A program made the translations under genes and the position numbers. Of a DNA stretch of 64,000 nt, positions 21,569-32,690 are shown in pieces; the first letter of the stretch is position 1; each line of letters starts with the position of its first letter. The notes under the pieces are model-generated. The model made no database searches. It worked only from the letters and a program-made list of their open reading frames with translations, and was not told where the DNA came from. Origin of the DNA: Phaseolus vulgaris (lineage: Eukaryota; Streptophyta; Magnoliopsida; Fabales; Fabaceae); NCBI RefSeq assembly GCF_000499845.2, contig NC_023749.2, positions 25,661,321-25,725,320 of the forward strand, given 5' to 3'.

Positions 21569-22313
21569 ACTTATGCATATCTTGAACCCCTTCACTATAA
21601 TTTGGTATATACATTTGAATTTACCTATAACTCTGACAATTGGCTCTTGTTTAAATACTTATTCAACCTTTGTCTTTACATCCTTGTTTGCTTTAACTTC
21701 TCTTGCGCCCTTTATCTATTTCTGTCTTTTTTACTATATCGAATGTGTTTCCCTCGATACATCCCTTCATCGCTTCACCTTTAACTCTCTAGGTAGCACG
21801 TGACTTCTTCTCTTGTTTTTTCTTTCTAAGTCGAATCGCCTACCCTTCTCTTGGTTTCTTTGCCCAGAAACTGGATTTGGCCTTCGTATCTGCGAGGAGT
21901 CTTCCTCATGAAGGCGTCGCTTGCCCTGCCATCGCCCAAAAAGGCAAAGGAGGATTTAATTTCACGTACTTTAGGCGCTTACTACCAAAGGTCTCACTCT
22001 CACCTCTTTTCTGGCCCCGACATCGCTCAAGGGGGAGGAGGACTTATCTTTACCTGTACTGGGTGTCCACGCTCGGGGGGAGACCTGCTCTGGGTGTCCT
22101 CAGCGTATCTATGCACTTTGGACAAAAGTCGTGCCCTGGTGCCTACGCCTATGGAGAGGCCTATACAACAACACTGCATCATCAATGGAGTGTCTAAAAC
22201 ACCAGGGCAGTTTTAGCCCTTATCTCTTTACGTTTGGTGCCCACGCCTAAAGAGAGGCCTACTACAGTAGCGCCGTATCGTTCCTCAGGGTGTCTAAAGC
22301 ACCAAACACCGAG
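21569..22313. other. Non-coding region between aORF and tandem repeats, element I
   Basis: No supported gene; ORFs here change frame and do not match anything in the other elements. It probably contains the 3' untranslated ends of the two converging transcripts. No poly(A) signal stands out. Confidence 0.5.
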
Positions 22314-22612
22314 GCTAGCTATTCATACATGAGGAGGGGGCATCCTGAAGGAATCCCTTAACCCCTGCTCAGGGACTAGATACCCGGATTTTAACTTACA
22401 CTGACATCTGGTACCGGGGCTAGCTATTCATACTTGAGGAGGGGGCGTCCTAAAGGAATCCCTTAACCCCTGCTCAAGGACTAGGCATCCGGGTTTTAAC
22501 TTACACTGACATCTGGTACCGGGGCTAGCTATTCATACTTAAGGAGGGGGCGTCCTGAAGGAATCCCTTAACCCCTGCTCAAGGACTAGGCGTCCGGGTT
22601 TTAACTTACACT
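22314..22612 (-). repeat. 104-bp tandem repeat, 3 copies
   Basis: Units start GGCTAGCTATTCATAC at 22314, 22418 and 22523; each contains GGAATCCCTTAACCCCTGCTC. The first unit is the most diverged. Lies 3' of integrase, between integrase and the aORF. Confidence 0.9.
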
Positions 22613-22659
22613 CCACATACCTGTTATCTTGCTTTGCGTCTGACCTCCACCTCTTTATC

Positions 22660-22775
22660 TGGCGATGCCTGCTTCTGGCGACGCGTTATCTTGGCGACGC
22701 CTTATCTTGGCGACGCCTCATCTTGGCGACGCCTCATCTTTGTCTTTGTTCCTTTGATCTTTGATCTTTGATCTT
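22660..22775. repeat. Internal GGCGACGCC minisatellite and TTTGATC run
   Basis: Five units of roughly 16 bp of the type TTGGCGACGCCTTATC, followed by three copies of TTTGATC. The same minisatellite is in the LTRs of this and two other families, so this internal copy is an unusual second location. Confidence 0.75.
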
Positions 22776-22887
22776 ACATGAAAGGGGGAAACTAAAGCAA
22801 GAATATCTTAAACTTTTCTTTTCTTTATTTGGGTGACCTCATTAAAAAACCCCCGGGAGGGAAAAAAAGTGTCCCCTTTACAAAATT

Positions 22888-24270
22888 TCAACTGAAATAA
22901 AACTTTAAATTCGTCGCATTCCAACTACGTGGGATGGGGCCTCCTTCTAAAGTCTCTAACTTATATGAACCATTCCCTTTGGCTTTAATTACTCTGAACG
23001 GTCCAGTCCACTTGGGAGACAACTTATTTTCCAACTCGTAAGGATGAGCCTTCCTCATGACCAGATCACCAATCTGAAATTGTCGCAGCTTCACCTTAGA
23101 GCTGTACTGACGCTCTACTATTCTCTTCACAGCCTCGGCTTTAATTCTCGCCTCTTCTCTAGCTTCGTCTATCAGATCCAGGTTCACCTTCCTTTCTTCA
23201 TTGGACTCTTCTGCCACGAAACCTAGGAAACGAGGCGAGCTCTCGTGGATCTCTATTGGGATCATGGTGTCCGACCCATACACTAGGCTGAAAGGCGTCT
23301 CCATGGTGGAAGATTGAGGTGTGGTGTGGTAAGCCCATACAATTCTTGGTACTTCTTCTGCCCACGCCCATTTAGCCTTCTCTAATCTGCGCTTCAAACC
23401 TCTCAACAAAACTCTGTTTGCTGACTCGACCTGCCCATTCGTCTGGGGGTGTTCGACTGATGCAAACACCTGCTTGATTCCTACCTCTGTACATAGCTTC
23501 CCCAACTGTTGACTCGCGAACTGGGTGCCATTATCTGAAATGAGCCGGCTCGGCACCCCAAAACGACACACAATGTTCTTCCAAACAAAGTGTTGTACCT
23601 TGTGCGCAGTGATCTGTGCCACTGGTTCTGCCTCTATCCACTTAGTGAAGTATTCGATGGCAATAATTAAGTACTTCATCTGCCTTATCGCCAAAGGGAA
23701 CGGACCTAGGATATCAATACCCCAAGTATGGAAAGGCCATGGGCTGTGTATGGATCTCAGCTCCTCTCGCGGCGCCTTGTGCCAATCAGCGTGCATCTGA
23801 CACTGCTTGTAACGCTGGGCGTATCGAACGCACTCTTCTCTTACCGTCGGTCAGTAAAAACCCACACGTACTACTTTGGATGCCAAGGATCTTCCTCCCA
23901 CGTGGCTCCCACAAATACCTTCGTGGAGTTCAGCCATTATCCTGGTGCATTCGTCGCCGCTTACGCACATCAAGATAGGGTGCGTAAATCCATGTATGAA
24001 TAATATCCCATTCACTAAGGTGTACCTTGCGGCGTTCCTCTTGACCTTCTTGCCTTCTTCTGGTTCCGCTGGGAGGATCCCATCCGCGAGGTATCGCCTG
24101 TAAGGGGTCATCCAGGTGTCGCCTTCCTCCAAGGCGCATACCTGTACACCTTTCTCTTCTTCCGGCGAGGTTGTGTAGGTACTGATGCAGGGAGCCCTCG
24201 CCGTATCTTGACTCAAAGAGCGATGACTCCTTGGTTTTCCTCTTGCTGTACTAACGTGAAGAACATCCAC
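22888..24270 (-). pseudogene. Integrase of element I
   Basis: The minus-strand reading shows a zinc-binding HHCC module (HEGICGSH, then YAQRYKQCQMH), followed by the catalytic core WGIDILGPF, RLISDNGTQF and HPQTNGQVESANR. In the 302-codon ORF starting at 23796 the D, D and E are residues 28, 88 and 124, giving the DD35E spacing. The C-terminus carries a DNA-binding stretch (FQIGDLVMRK, GPFRVIKAKG) and ends NATNLKFYFS. One stop (TGA at 23851-23853) splits the zinc module from the core, where other copies have Trp (TGG to TGA). The core itself is open. Confidence 0.92.
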
Positions 24271-24384
24271 CCTGTTGTCTGCAACAAACTTTCGCGGCGT
24301 TTTGAGGGTCTCTTATATTACAGTCCTCTGCCTCCCCCCCTTGCCTGAGCTGGCCAGCTTGGCAAGCAGGTCAGCTCTGGCATT

Positions 24385-26121
24385 CTACTCCCTAGGGACA
24401 TGCACCAGTTCAAATGCAGCGAAGGCCCTCTTCAACACCTCGACGTACCTCAAGTATGCGGCCATCTGTGGATCCTTTGCCTGGTACTCCCCCGTTACTT
24501 GCCCTGTGACCAATTGTGAGTTACTCTTTGCCAGGAGGCTCTGAGCACCCATTTCTTTGGCCAACAGCATCCCAGCGATCAACGCCTCGTACTCCGCCTG
24601 GTTGTTGCTCGCTTTGAAGCCGAAGCGTAAAGCTTGCTCGATCAACACTCCATTAGGCCCCTCCAAGATTATTCCAGCGCCACTCCCTTGCTGGTTGGAA
24701 GATCCATCCACTGAGAGCATCCACTGTGACCCTAACTCCACTTCGTGAGGGTCTCCTCCTGGTGAGAGTTCTGCCACGAAGTCAGCATAGACTTGCCCTT
24801 TGATGGACCCCCTGGGTTCATATTGGATATCAAACTCCGACAGCTCTACCGCCCAGCGAACCATCCTCCCTGCTACATCTAGCTTTTGAAGTAGTTTCTG
24901 GATGGGGAGGTTCGTCATCACCACCACTGTGAAACTGTGGAAATAGTGGCGGAGCCTTCGGGCTGAAAACACCACTGCTAGTGCCGCCTTTTCTAGTGAC
25001 TGGTACCTCAATTTTGGGCCTTGCAAGGCCTTACTTATGAAGTAAATGGGCTTCTGCACTTGGTCTTGCTCCTGGACCAGCACAAAACTAATGGCCCATT
25101 CTGTTACCGCAAAGTATAATCGGAGGGGGACGCCTACCTGTGGCTTGCAAAGCACCGGTGGCGTCGCCAAGTACTCCTTCAACTTGTGGAACGCTGCTTC
25201 GCACTCATCCGTCCATGCAAAACGGCTATTCCTCTTGAGGCATTGGAAATAAGGGTGGCCTTTCTCCCCTCCAGCAGACACAAACCTAGACAAAGCTTCC
25301 ATCCTCCCAGTTAATTGTTGGACTTCTTTAACTGAGGTTGGGCTCCTCATGGCTATGATAGTTGCACACTTATCGGGGTTCACCTCTATTCCCCTTTTAG
25401 TGAGCATAAATCCCAAGAACTTCCCTGCTTCTACGCCAAAAACGCACTTTTCTGGGTTTAATTTGAGGCGATACTTTGATATGGTAGCAAACAGCTCTTC
25501 CAGATCAGTTGTGTGCTGCCCTCTCTCATGTGAAGTCACCACCATGTCATCTACGTAGGCCTGCACGTTCCTTCCTAACATGGGTGCAAGGACCTTGTCC
25601 ATCAACCTCTGGTAGGTGGCGCCCGCATTTTTCAACCCAAACGGCATCACCTTGTAACAATAGCTGCTCGTCTCCGTCATGAACGTCGTTTTGCTCTCAT
25701 CCCTTGGATGCATCTTGATCTGATTGTAACCTGAGAATGCGTCCAAGAAACTCAGCATCTTGCAGCCTGAGGCTCTATCCACTAATGCGTCGATGTTGGG
25801 TAGCGGGTACGAATCTTTGGGGCATGTCTTGTTCAGATCTGTGAAGTCAACGCACATCCTCCATTTCCCATTCGCCTTCTTCACTAAAACTACGTTGGCT
25901 AGCCACTCAGGGTATTGTATCTCCCTGATGTGCCCAGCGCTTAGCAGCTTCTGCGTCTCTTCCTTCACGACGAGGCATCGTTCTTCGTTGAACTTCCTCC
26001 TTCTCTGTCGCACAGGGCGAACCTTGGCGTCCATGGTAAGATGGTGGCACAAAAAATCTGGGTCAATGCCTGGCATGTCTGCCGCAGTCCACGCGAATGC
26101 GTCTAGGTGTCGTGAGATCAC
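24385..26121 (-). pseudogene. RT, RNase H and archaeal-type RNase H of element I
   Basis: A 578-codon open frame. RT motifs: WRMCVDFTDLN (residues 87-97), FLDAFSGYNQIKMH (Asp127), MPFGLKNAGATYQR, and YVDDMVV at 189-195 with both catalytic Asp. The first RNase H (from about 330) is degenerate: AVTEWA stands where active enzymes have a TDAS-like motif. The second, archaeal-type RNase H (467-578) has Asp472 (SVDGSS) and Glu510 (NQAEYEAL), but the third acid is Asn534 (AKSNSQLV, codon AAC). Closed by TAG at 24385-24387 where the sister copy has Gln (REQNS). Tat elements are known for this dual RNase H layout. Confidence 0.93.
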
Positions 26122-26470
26122 CGCAGCTACCTCTTCTCGTTCTTCCTATCTCAAGAAGCGTCCTAATTTGAACACCTTACCCCCTATCTGTCTTTCCACC
26201 ACGTTGTCTACTGGTTGGGGTTGCTCACTCTGCACGTTCTCTGAGCGAGACTCATTCATGGAGTCCTCTTCCATAGGCGGAGTCCTCTTCCATAGGCGTC
26301 GCCCTCTCGAATGCATCGGGCATCGCCTCCTCTGACTCTTCTTCCGTGGGCGAGGCGTCATAGTACCTTCCTTCCGCGCGCGCATCTTCTAGAGGTTTCG
26401 CCCCTGCAGGTGTGACCTCGACAGGCGTGGACTCTGTGGGCGTCACCTCTTCCAATGGTTCTAATTGCAT
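26122..26470 (-). pseudogene. Acidic protease-RT linker of element I
   Basis: Frameshifted fragments encode Pro/Glu/Thr-rich repeats (EVTPTESTPVEVTP) and then VVERQIGGKVFKLGRFL, which leads into RT. The frame breaks at 26461, inside the junction with protease, and again near 26250. The sister copy at 62586 has a longer version of the same acidic linker in one frame. Confidence 0.75.
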
Positions 26471-28335
26471 TGCGAATCTGAAACGGGTGGTCGTTCAATC
26501 ACCATGACCACGCCTCTCTTTGTTTTTAGGCTATTTTCATAGCACTTTCGGGCCTCTTCCTGATCTGACTTGATTACGATTACTTTACCACTAAGGTCTG
26601 GTAACTTCATCTTCATGTGGCGTGTGGAGGACATTGCCCTTAATCTGTTCAAAGCAGGTCTGCCTAACAAAACGTTGTAAGCTGAGTTGGCGTTAACCAC
26701 CAAGTACCGGATGCTCTCGGTGCGTGACGTCGCTCCATCAGTGAACGTCGTCCTCAGCTCTAGGTAGTCGCGTACCTCCACTGGGTTATCTGCAAACCCA
26801 TACAAGCATCCAGTATAGGGTCTCAGCAGATCGGGGGACAACTGTAGCTTATTGAAGGTCGACCAAAACATGACGTCTGCGGAACTGCCTTGGTCGACGA
26901 GAACCCTATGTACCTTTCTTCCCGCTGTGACTATTGAAATGACCACGGGGTCATTATCGTGCGGGACGACATCCCGCAGGTCAGCCCTTCTGAAAACAAG
27001 GTCCGACTCCCACGGGTCATCTGGAAATTCCTCAGCAACTGAACTTACTGACCTCACATATTTCTTCCGTTGAGAGGCAGTGGGTCCTCCTCCGGAGAAG
27101 CCGCCAGAAATGGTGTGTACTTCCCCGTGAGTCGGCATTTCATGCGCTTGACCTTCCTCTGGAGTTGTCGTGGCTGTGGTTGTAGTAGACCCAGCGAGGT
27201 AATCTTTTAGGAGACTGTTCTTCACAAGCTCATCCAACTGATAGCCCAGCGCTAAGCAGTTGTTAATATGGTGTCTGAATGCTTCGTGAAACTCGCACCA
27301 TGATTCCTTGTGAGGTCCCAGTACCTTGTCAGACTTCACCGGTGGCCTCAACCTGTCAGCTATGTTGGGCACAACGATGAGGTCTTTAAGTTCCACCACA
27401 AAATTGTGCCTTAGAGGTCTATTTCCCTCTCTCCTTCCTTCTGCTCGACCCTTAGGCTGGGTCCTCCTTGTCTCGTAGGTGCGCTTCCTGTCTTGGTTCT
27501 TTCTCTCTGTGGCGGGTTGTGTGCGCATCTGCGCTCTTGGGCGTGTAGGTGCAGCTGTCGTGCACTTCTCGTATGCCTCGCCCTCAGAGGCAATGTGTTC
27601 TACCGCCCGACGCCTTACTTCAGCAAAAGTTTTGGGGCGGCTGCGATTGAGCGACTTGCTAAAAGACCCAGGACACACCCATTTCCTGAATGCGTACACG
27701 ATCATGGGTTCGTCTGGGGTACCCACCTTCACCACCTGCGCCTTGAAGCGGATTATGTACTCTTTCAAGGTCTCACCTTGATACTGCTTCACGTCGAATA
27801 GGTCGTACGAAACTGGGGTTGGGGCCCTGTTGGCTAAATACTGCTCTCTGAATAGCCGCGAGAGCTGTGTGAAAGACATGATGTGACCCTCTGGGAGGCT
27901 GATGAACTAATCCATGGCCATCCCAGTCAAAGTGCTCATGAAGAGCTTGCATCTTACGGCATCAGAACCGCCTACCAGCATCATCTGCGTGTGGAACGCA
28001 GTGAGGTGCGCCTCAGGATCCTCCATCCCTGTGAAGGTTACCTTGGGCCCCGTGAATGTGTTGGGGATTGCTGTCTCTAGGATCGCCTGTGAGAATGGTG
28101 TTGAGAATTCTCTGGGTGGAGTGGCAGTCTCAGGCTCGTCTACGTCGCGCCATCCGCGGCGCAGGTCCTCGTTAGCGCGGTGGAGTTCATCGTTTCTCAC
28201 CTGGGATGCTGTGAGATCCGTCTGCATGCGCTCTTGCTCCGCTTTTGAGGCTGCCATTGCTTCTTGCAGCCCTTGCATCATGCCCATGAGTTGTTGCATG
28301 GTCATCTCTTCACTCCTAGCGCGTGCAGGTCTCAT
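26461..28335 (-). pseudogene. gag-protease of element I
   Basis: Starts at the ATG at 28335 (MRPARARSEEMTMQQLMGMM). A coiled coil is followed by TFTGMEDPEAHL, the gag core, a basic region, the knuckle-like CEFHEAFRHHINNC (C-x2-H-x4-H-x4-C) and, in the same frame, the protease HRVLVDQGSSADVMF through LLGRPALNRLRAMSS. Only one stop interrupts it: TAG at 27907-27909 where element A has Trp (MDWFISLP; TGG to TAG). Apart from that and the end at 26461 the frame is open for over 600 codons, so this is the best-preserved gag here. Confidence 0.92.
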
Positions 28336-28447
28336 GTTCGTGGTTTCTGGAAGCTTTCTTGACTATCTGTGATTTGAGAACCGGAATTGGGTTGGAAGCT
28401 GCAACTGGAACTGGAAAACAGTGTGATGGGGCTGACGTTTTATATCG

Positions 28448-28465
28448 GCCCCACGGTGGGCGCCA
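28448..28465 (-). promoter_or_regulatory. Primer binding site of element I, tRNA-Lys
   Basis: Minus-strand TGGCGCCCACCGTGGGGC, two bases from the LTR end. An exact complement to the plant tRNA-Lys 3' end as I know it. Confidence 0.85.
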
Positions 28466-28467
28466 AA

Positions 28468-29519
28468 TGTTCCCGCCGGTTGACCTGGGTTGTCTTTATG
28501 CGTGGTTTGTCCTCACGAGCTAGGGCACCTTCGTTCTGCTCCGTATGGGAGTACCTGAAAGGAAGTGAACAAAGGGGCGCCCTCGCGACCGTTTGCACTC
28601 CGACGATCAAGTCAGCTAGCGAGAAACATCAAATGTGATACACCTCCTATCGAACACCATGACTGGATGCTCTGGAGGTGGTCGAAAATACTGAGTAACT
28701 AATACTGTGTTGCCCTAATTGTTTGTGCGTACAGTGGGTGCGCCGCGAAACAACTAGGGTTTACGTGTGTGTAGAACTACGAGAATTAGGTTAAAACTCG
28801 GCCCCCTTTCAAATGTCCCAAGGCCCCTTTTTATACACCTTCTGCATTTAAAGCGCGTTAAAGCGCATTGAAAGCGTATAAAAATGTGCTCGAAACATTT
28901 GATACGTAAAACGCGTACCTTATCAAACTTTCACTAAAACATTGATGAACACGTGCTTATTGCCACGTGTTCTTCTGACTTGATCGTTATTCTACGCATA
29001 GGGCCTCGTAGCGCCGTAACCCAACTTAGGGTTATTCCATTGTGTGAGTCCTCTTTCCTCGAAGTGCATCTGGCGCGTGGGCTGACTTTCTGGGTGCCAA
29101 CTCATGCCCCCCAACCCCTAGTTACTCGCCCTGGGAGTGTATCTACCTTCCTCTCGCACCATGCACCTGGTTCACCCCTGGGCATGACCCTCTCATGGGT
29201 CGTATCTATCCTGGGGGTCTCCCTAAGGTGGCGTGGGTACTTCACGAGCCAGGTTACTCCCTACTGGTACTAGAATTATGGCCTTGAAGCCACTTTTCTC
29301 TTCTCTTTGTTATTGCTCTGGGCCATGCCTTAACCTGGCGACGCCTTATCTGGCGACGCCTTATCTTGGCGACGCACACACCTAGCGGCGCCTACCTTGG
29401 CGACGTCTCATGCGGTCAATTCGTTGACTTTCTTCCTTGGGTTCCTCGAGGGGCCTCACCATACGTTGACTTTGGCTTTGACTTTGACTTTGGTCAACGC
29501 CCGGGGACGGGATGGTACA
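28468..29519 (-). mobile_element. 5' LTR of element I
   Basis: Length 1052 bp, partner of 17303-18393. It has a TATA box (28826-28835), G-boxes at 28950-28955 and 28964-28969 with 8 bp between them, and a shorter GGCGACGCC array (about 29335-29405) than its partner. The difference in array length accounts for most of the 39-bp size gap. Confidence 0.92.
28826..28835 (-). promoter_or_regulatory. TATA box of element I promoter
   Basis: Minus-strand TATAAAAAGG followed by GGCC, in the 5' LTR that would drive gag-pol. Confidence 0.65.
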
Positions 29520-30036
29520 ATAACCCCTTCTGTATCTACCTCTTCTGGAACCGATTTTGCATCTCCTTGTTGCACTAAGGCTCCGTTGAGACAGAGGGTG
29601 CCCTACCTGTTGATTACACTCCAACAATCAAGTCAGCTAGGGCTAACCAAAAATAACCAGTTAAGAAAGTGTATCAAAAACAGTCTACCTTTACCTGGAG
29701 ACTTACTCTTCTTTTATTGTCGAACATGCAACCATTCTCCCTGGATATAAAAAAATATTAGTTGAAAATATACTAAATACATTAATCTTTTATCTCTAAT
29801 AGAAAAACCACCTGCCACGGGCACCAATGATCTTCAGGTGCTATCCGCAAGCCCACTTTTTGTTACCAGTGCATCTCCCTATCTTTCTAGGGTTAATAAC
29901 AACTAGCCACGTGTAATATATATGCAACAGAAAATATTACTACATACTCACAACAAACATGTAAAATAACAACAATATTATATTCACATCCCCAAACATA
30001 TCTATAAGCAGGTGTATATATAAAATTACTTTGCGT
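29520..30036 (-). mobile_element. 3' LTR of element O, right part (truncated)
   Basis: Continues the LTR begun at 17255-17302. It aligns with 34680-35197 of the intact LTR, then stops at TTTGCGTA and runs straight into RNase H sequence. About 155 bp of U3 and the PPT are missing. Confidence 0.82.
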
Positions 30037-30720
30037 ACTAGGGGCCTTTAAGTTTTCCTGGATCACTGACCTTTGTCGATTTCCCTTTCCCGAGCTGGCC
30101 AGTTTGGCCAAGAGGTCGGCTCGGGAATTCTGCTCTCTCAAGACGTGCACAAGCTCAAACTCAATGAAGGCTTCTTTCAGCAACATGACATACTTGAGGT
30201 ATGCGGCCAATTGCGGGTCCTTGGCTTGACATCTACCTGTCACCTGCTCGGTAAAAGTAACGAGTCGTTCTTCACCAGTAGGTTCTGAGCTCCCAACTCC
30301 TGAGATAACAACATCCCATCTATTAACACCTCATACTCGGCCTGATTGTTGTTAGCTTTAAATGTGAACTTCAAAGACTGTTCGATCAGCAGACCATTGG
30401 GCCCTTCTAGGATAACCCCAACTTCACTGCCTTGTTGATTGGAAGAACCATCTACTGACAATATCCACCAAAAACCCCTGGGATTTGGGTGAGGACCCCC
30501 AAACATCAACTCAACCACAAAATCAGCATATACATGCCCTTTAATCGACTCTCTTGGCTCATAATGGATGTCAAACTCAGACAGCTTGACCGACCACCGC
30601 ACCATACACCCTGCTATGTCGAGTTTCTGTAAACCCTTGCGGATAGGCAGATCAATCATCACTATCACAATAAAGCTGTGAAAATAGTGTCGTAGCCTCC
30701 TAGCTGTGAACACTACTGCT
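30037..30720 (-). pseudogene. Archaeal-type RNase H of element O
   Basis: Minus-strand ORFs carry WWILSVDGSSNQQGS, NNNQAEYEVLIDG and LVKNDSLLL, so Asp, Glu and Asp of the active site are all kept. A frameshift near 30240 moves to a second frame with LVHVLREQNSRADLLAKLAS. Coding stops at RSVIQENLKAP, where the deletion into the LTR begins. A further RNase H part lies upstream (MFTARRLRHYF). Confidence 0.82.
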
Positions 30721-31949
30721 AGCGCAACTTTCTCGATCGCCTGGTAACGCTCCTCAAGCCCCTATAGCACCTTGCTGATGAAGTAAATTGGCTTCTGCAT
30801 CTGGTCCTGGTCTTGCACTATCACTGAGGTAATCGCCCGGTCTGTGATGGCTTGTCGAGAACAGGGGGTCTGGAGAAATACTCCTTCAACTGGACGAAAG
30901 CTTCCTTCAACTGGACGAAAGCGATTATTCTTCTTTAAGCACTAGAAATACGGGTAACCCTTGTCTCCACTAGTCAATAAAAAAACAAGATAGAGCTGCC
31001 ATTCGTGCAGTCAGTTGTTGGACTTCCTTGACAGTGGCAGGGCTCCTCATCTTGATGATGGCGGCACACTTATCAGGGTTGGCTTCTATGCCCCTCTCGG
31101 TTAGCATGAACCCAAGGAACTTGCCTAACTCTACCCCAAACACACATTTTTCGGGGTTTAACTTCAGGTTATACTTGTCGATGATCGCAAGCAGTTCCTT
31201 AATATCTGTCACATGTTGTTCTTGCTCCTTGGAGGTAACGACCATCTCGTCTACGTACGCTTGCACATTTTGGCCGAGCATGGGGGTGAGAATCCTGTCC
31301 ATCAGACGCTGGTAAGTGGTGCCAGTATTTTTGAGGCCAAAGGGCATGACCTTGTAACAATAGTTGGCAAGCTCCGCCATGAAAGCAATCTTACTCTCAT
31401 CCTTGGGGTGCCCCGAATCTAATTGTACCCCGAGAATGCATCCAAAAAAGTCAGTAGTCGGCACCCTGAGGCGCTATCCACCAAGGAGTCAATGCTCGAC
31501 AACGGGTATGAATCTTTTGGGCATGCCTTATTCGGGTCTGTGAAGTCTACGCACATCCTCCACTTGCCATTGGCCTTCTAAACCAGCACCACGTTCGCCA
31601 ACCATTCAAGGTACCGGATCTCCCTGATATGGTCAGCGCTCAACAGCTTCTAAGTCTCTGTTTTGATGATTAGGCGCCTTTCTTCATTAAATTTCCTCCT
31701 CCTCTGTACTATTGGCCGAACCCTGTTGTCCATAGTGAGCATGTGGCATAGGAAATCAGGGATTATCCCAGGCATGTCAGTGGAGGACCACGCGAACATG
31801 TCCAGGTGCCTGGCTATCACCCCAACTATTTGGTCCTGCAACTCCTGACCTAGCGAGGCACTGAGCTTGAACAACTTTCCTTCGATTTCCCATTCTCGGA
31901 TGTCACCAGCTGGTCCCGGTCGTTGTCTATGGCCTAACTCGGCTTCCAA
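30721..31949 (-). pseudogene. Reverse transcriptase of element O
   Basis: Two frames join to make RT. 31949-31650 has the entry segment (FAWSSTDMPGIIPDFL, RRRKFNEERRLI). 31464-30970 has YKVMPFGLKNTGTTYQR, YVDEMVV and LNPEKCVFGVE. The catalytic box reads YVDE in place of YVDD, changing the second Asp. Stops and frameshifts near 31640, 31580, 31450 and 30960. A 20-bp stretch near 30890-30920 (AACTGGACGAAAGC) is duplicated. Confidence 0.88.
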
Positions 31950-32099
31950 GACCTCGACAACCTTTCCCTCATGACAAATAGTCTTAGTAACTCCTTATGT
32001 TCTTTAAGCTGCTTTCATAACACTTCTAAGCATCTTTCTAGTTGGACCTTATCGTAATCACCTTTCCCTTAAGGGATGGTAGCTTCATTTTCATGTGCT

Positions 32100-32690
32100 T
32101 CGTAGAAGCTACCGCTCCTAACCTGTTTAGTGAGGGCCTCCCTAACAACAAGTTATAAGTAGAGGGAGTATTAACCACAACATACCTGATGAAGAAATCT
32201 TGGTTGCTTCCTCATCCATAAAAGTCGTCCTTAAATCAATGTAGCCTTGAACCTCCACTTGGTCCCCTGCAAAGCCAACTAAGCATCCATCATGCGACCT
32301 CATCTGATCGAGGGATAGCCGCAAGTTGACACACGTGGACCAAAACAATACATCAGCTGAGCTCCCTTGGTCAATGAGAGCCCGATGCACCTTTCTCCCC
32401 ACCATAACAACGGATATCACTACAGGGTCGTTGTCGTGAGGGACTACACCTACCAAGTCTGCCTTCGTGAAATTGAGATCTGGATCTGGCGTGTCATCAT
32501 GACCTCTCGCCTCCAGCAACATCACTGCCCTTGCGTATCTCTTGCGTTTGGTAGTTGTGCTATCTCGTGTGCCTAGTCCCTTAGAATAACTTCCTTTTGT
32601 GGTTCTCCTTGGTCGGCTTCGAGATACTCCTTCAAGAAACCTTCCCTCAAAAGCTCGCCAAACTGGTAGCCTAAAGCCATGCACTGCTCA
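32100..32690 (-). pseudogene. Protease of element O
   Basis: Retropepsin with HRALIDQGSSADVLFWS, VEVQGYIDLRTTF and a decayed C-terminus. It follows gag in a broken frame; PHDNDPVVIS, conserved in all copies, precedes the active site. Confidence 0.82.

Larger units (their letters stand above)
17303..29519 (-). mobile_element. Inner Tat-type LTR retrotransposon (element I), full length
   Basis: LTRs at 17303-18393 and 28468-29519 flank a complete internal region with PBS, gag-protease, RT-RNase H-aRNase H, integrase, tandem repeats, antisense ORF and PPT. The flanks are ATAAT and ATAAC. The empty site is preserved in the other LTR of the host element at 34677-34690 (GGTTGAATAACCC), so the insertion into element O's LTR is directly visible. 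In a 240-bp stretch the two LTRs differ at roughly 4-5% of positions by eye, so the insertion is not recent. Stops in every coding block make it non-autonomous now. Confidence 0.92.

Noticed and set aside
29893..30243. 116-codon ORF joining RNase H to LTR sequence
   Set aside because: The second half is LTR sequence after a deletion joint; an accidental fusion, not a gene.
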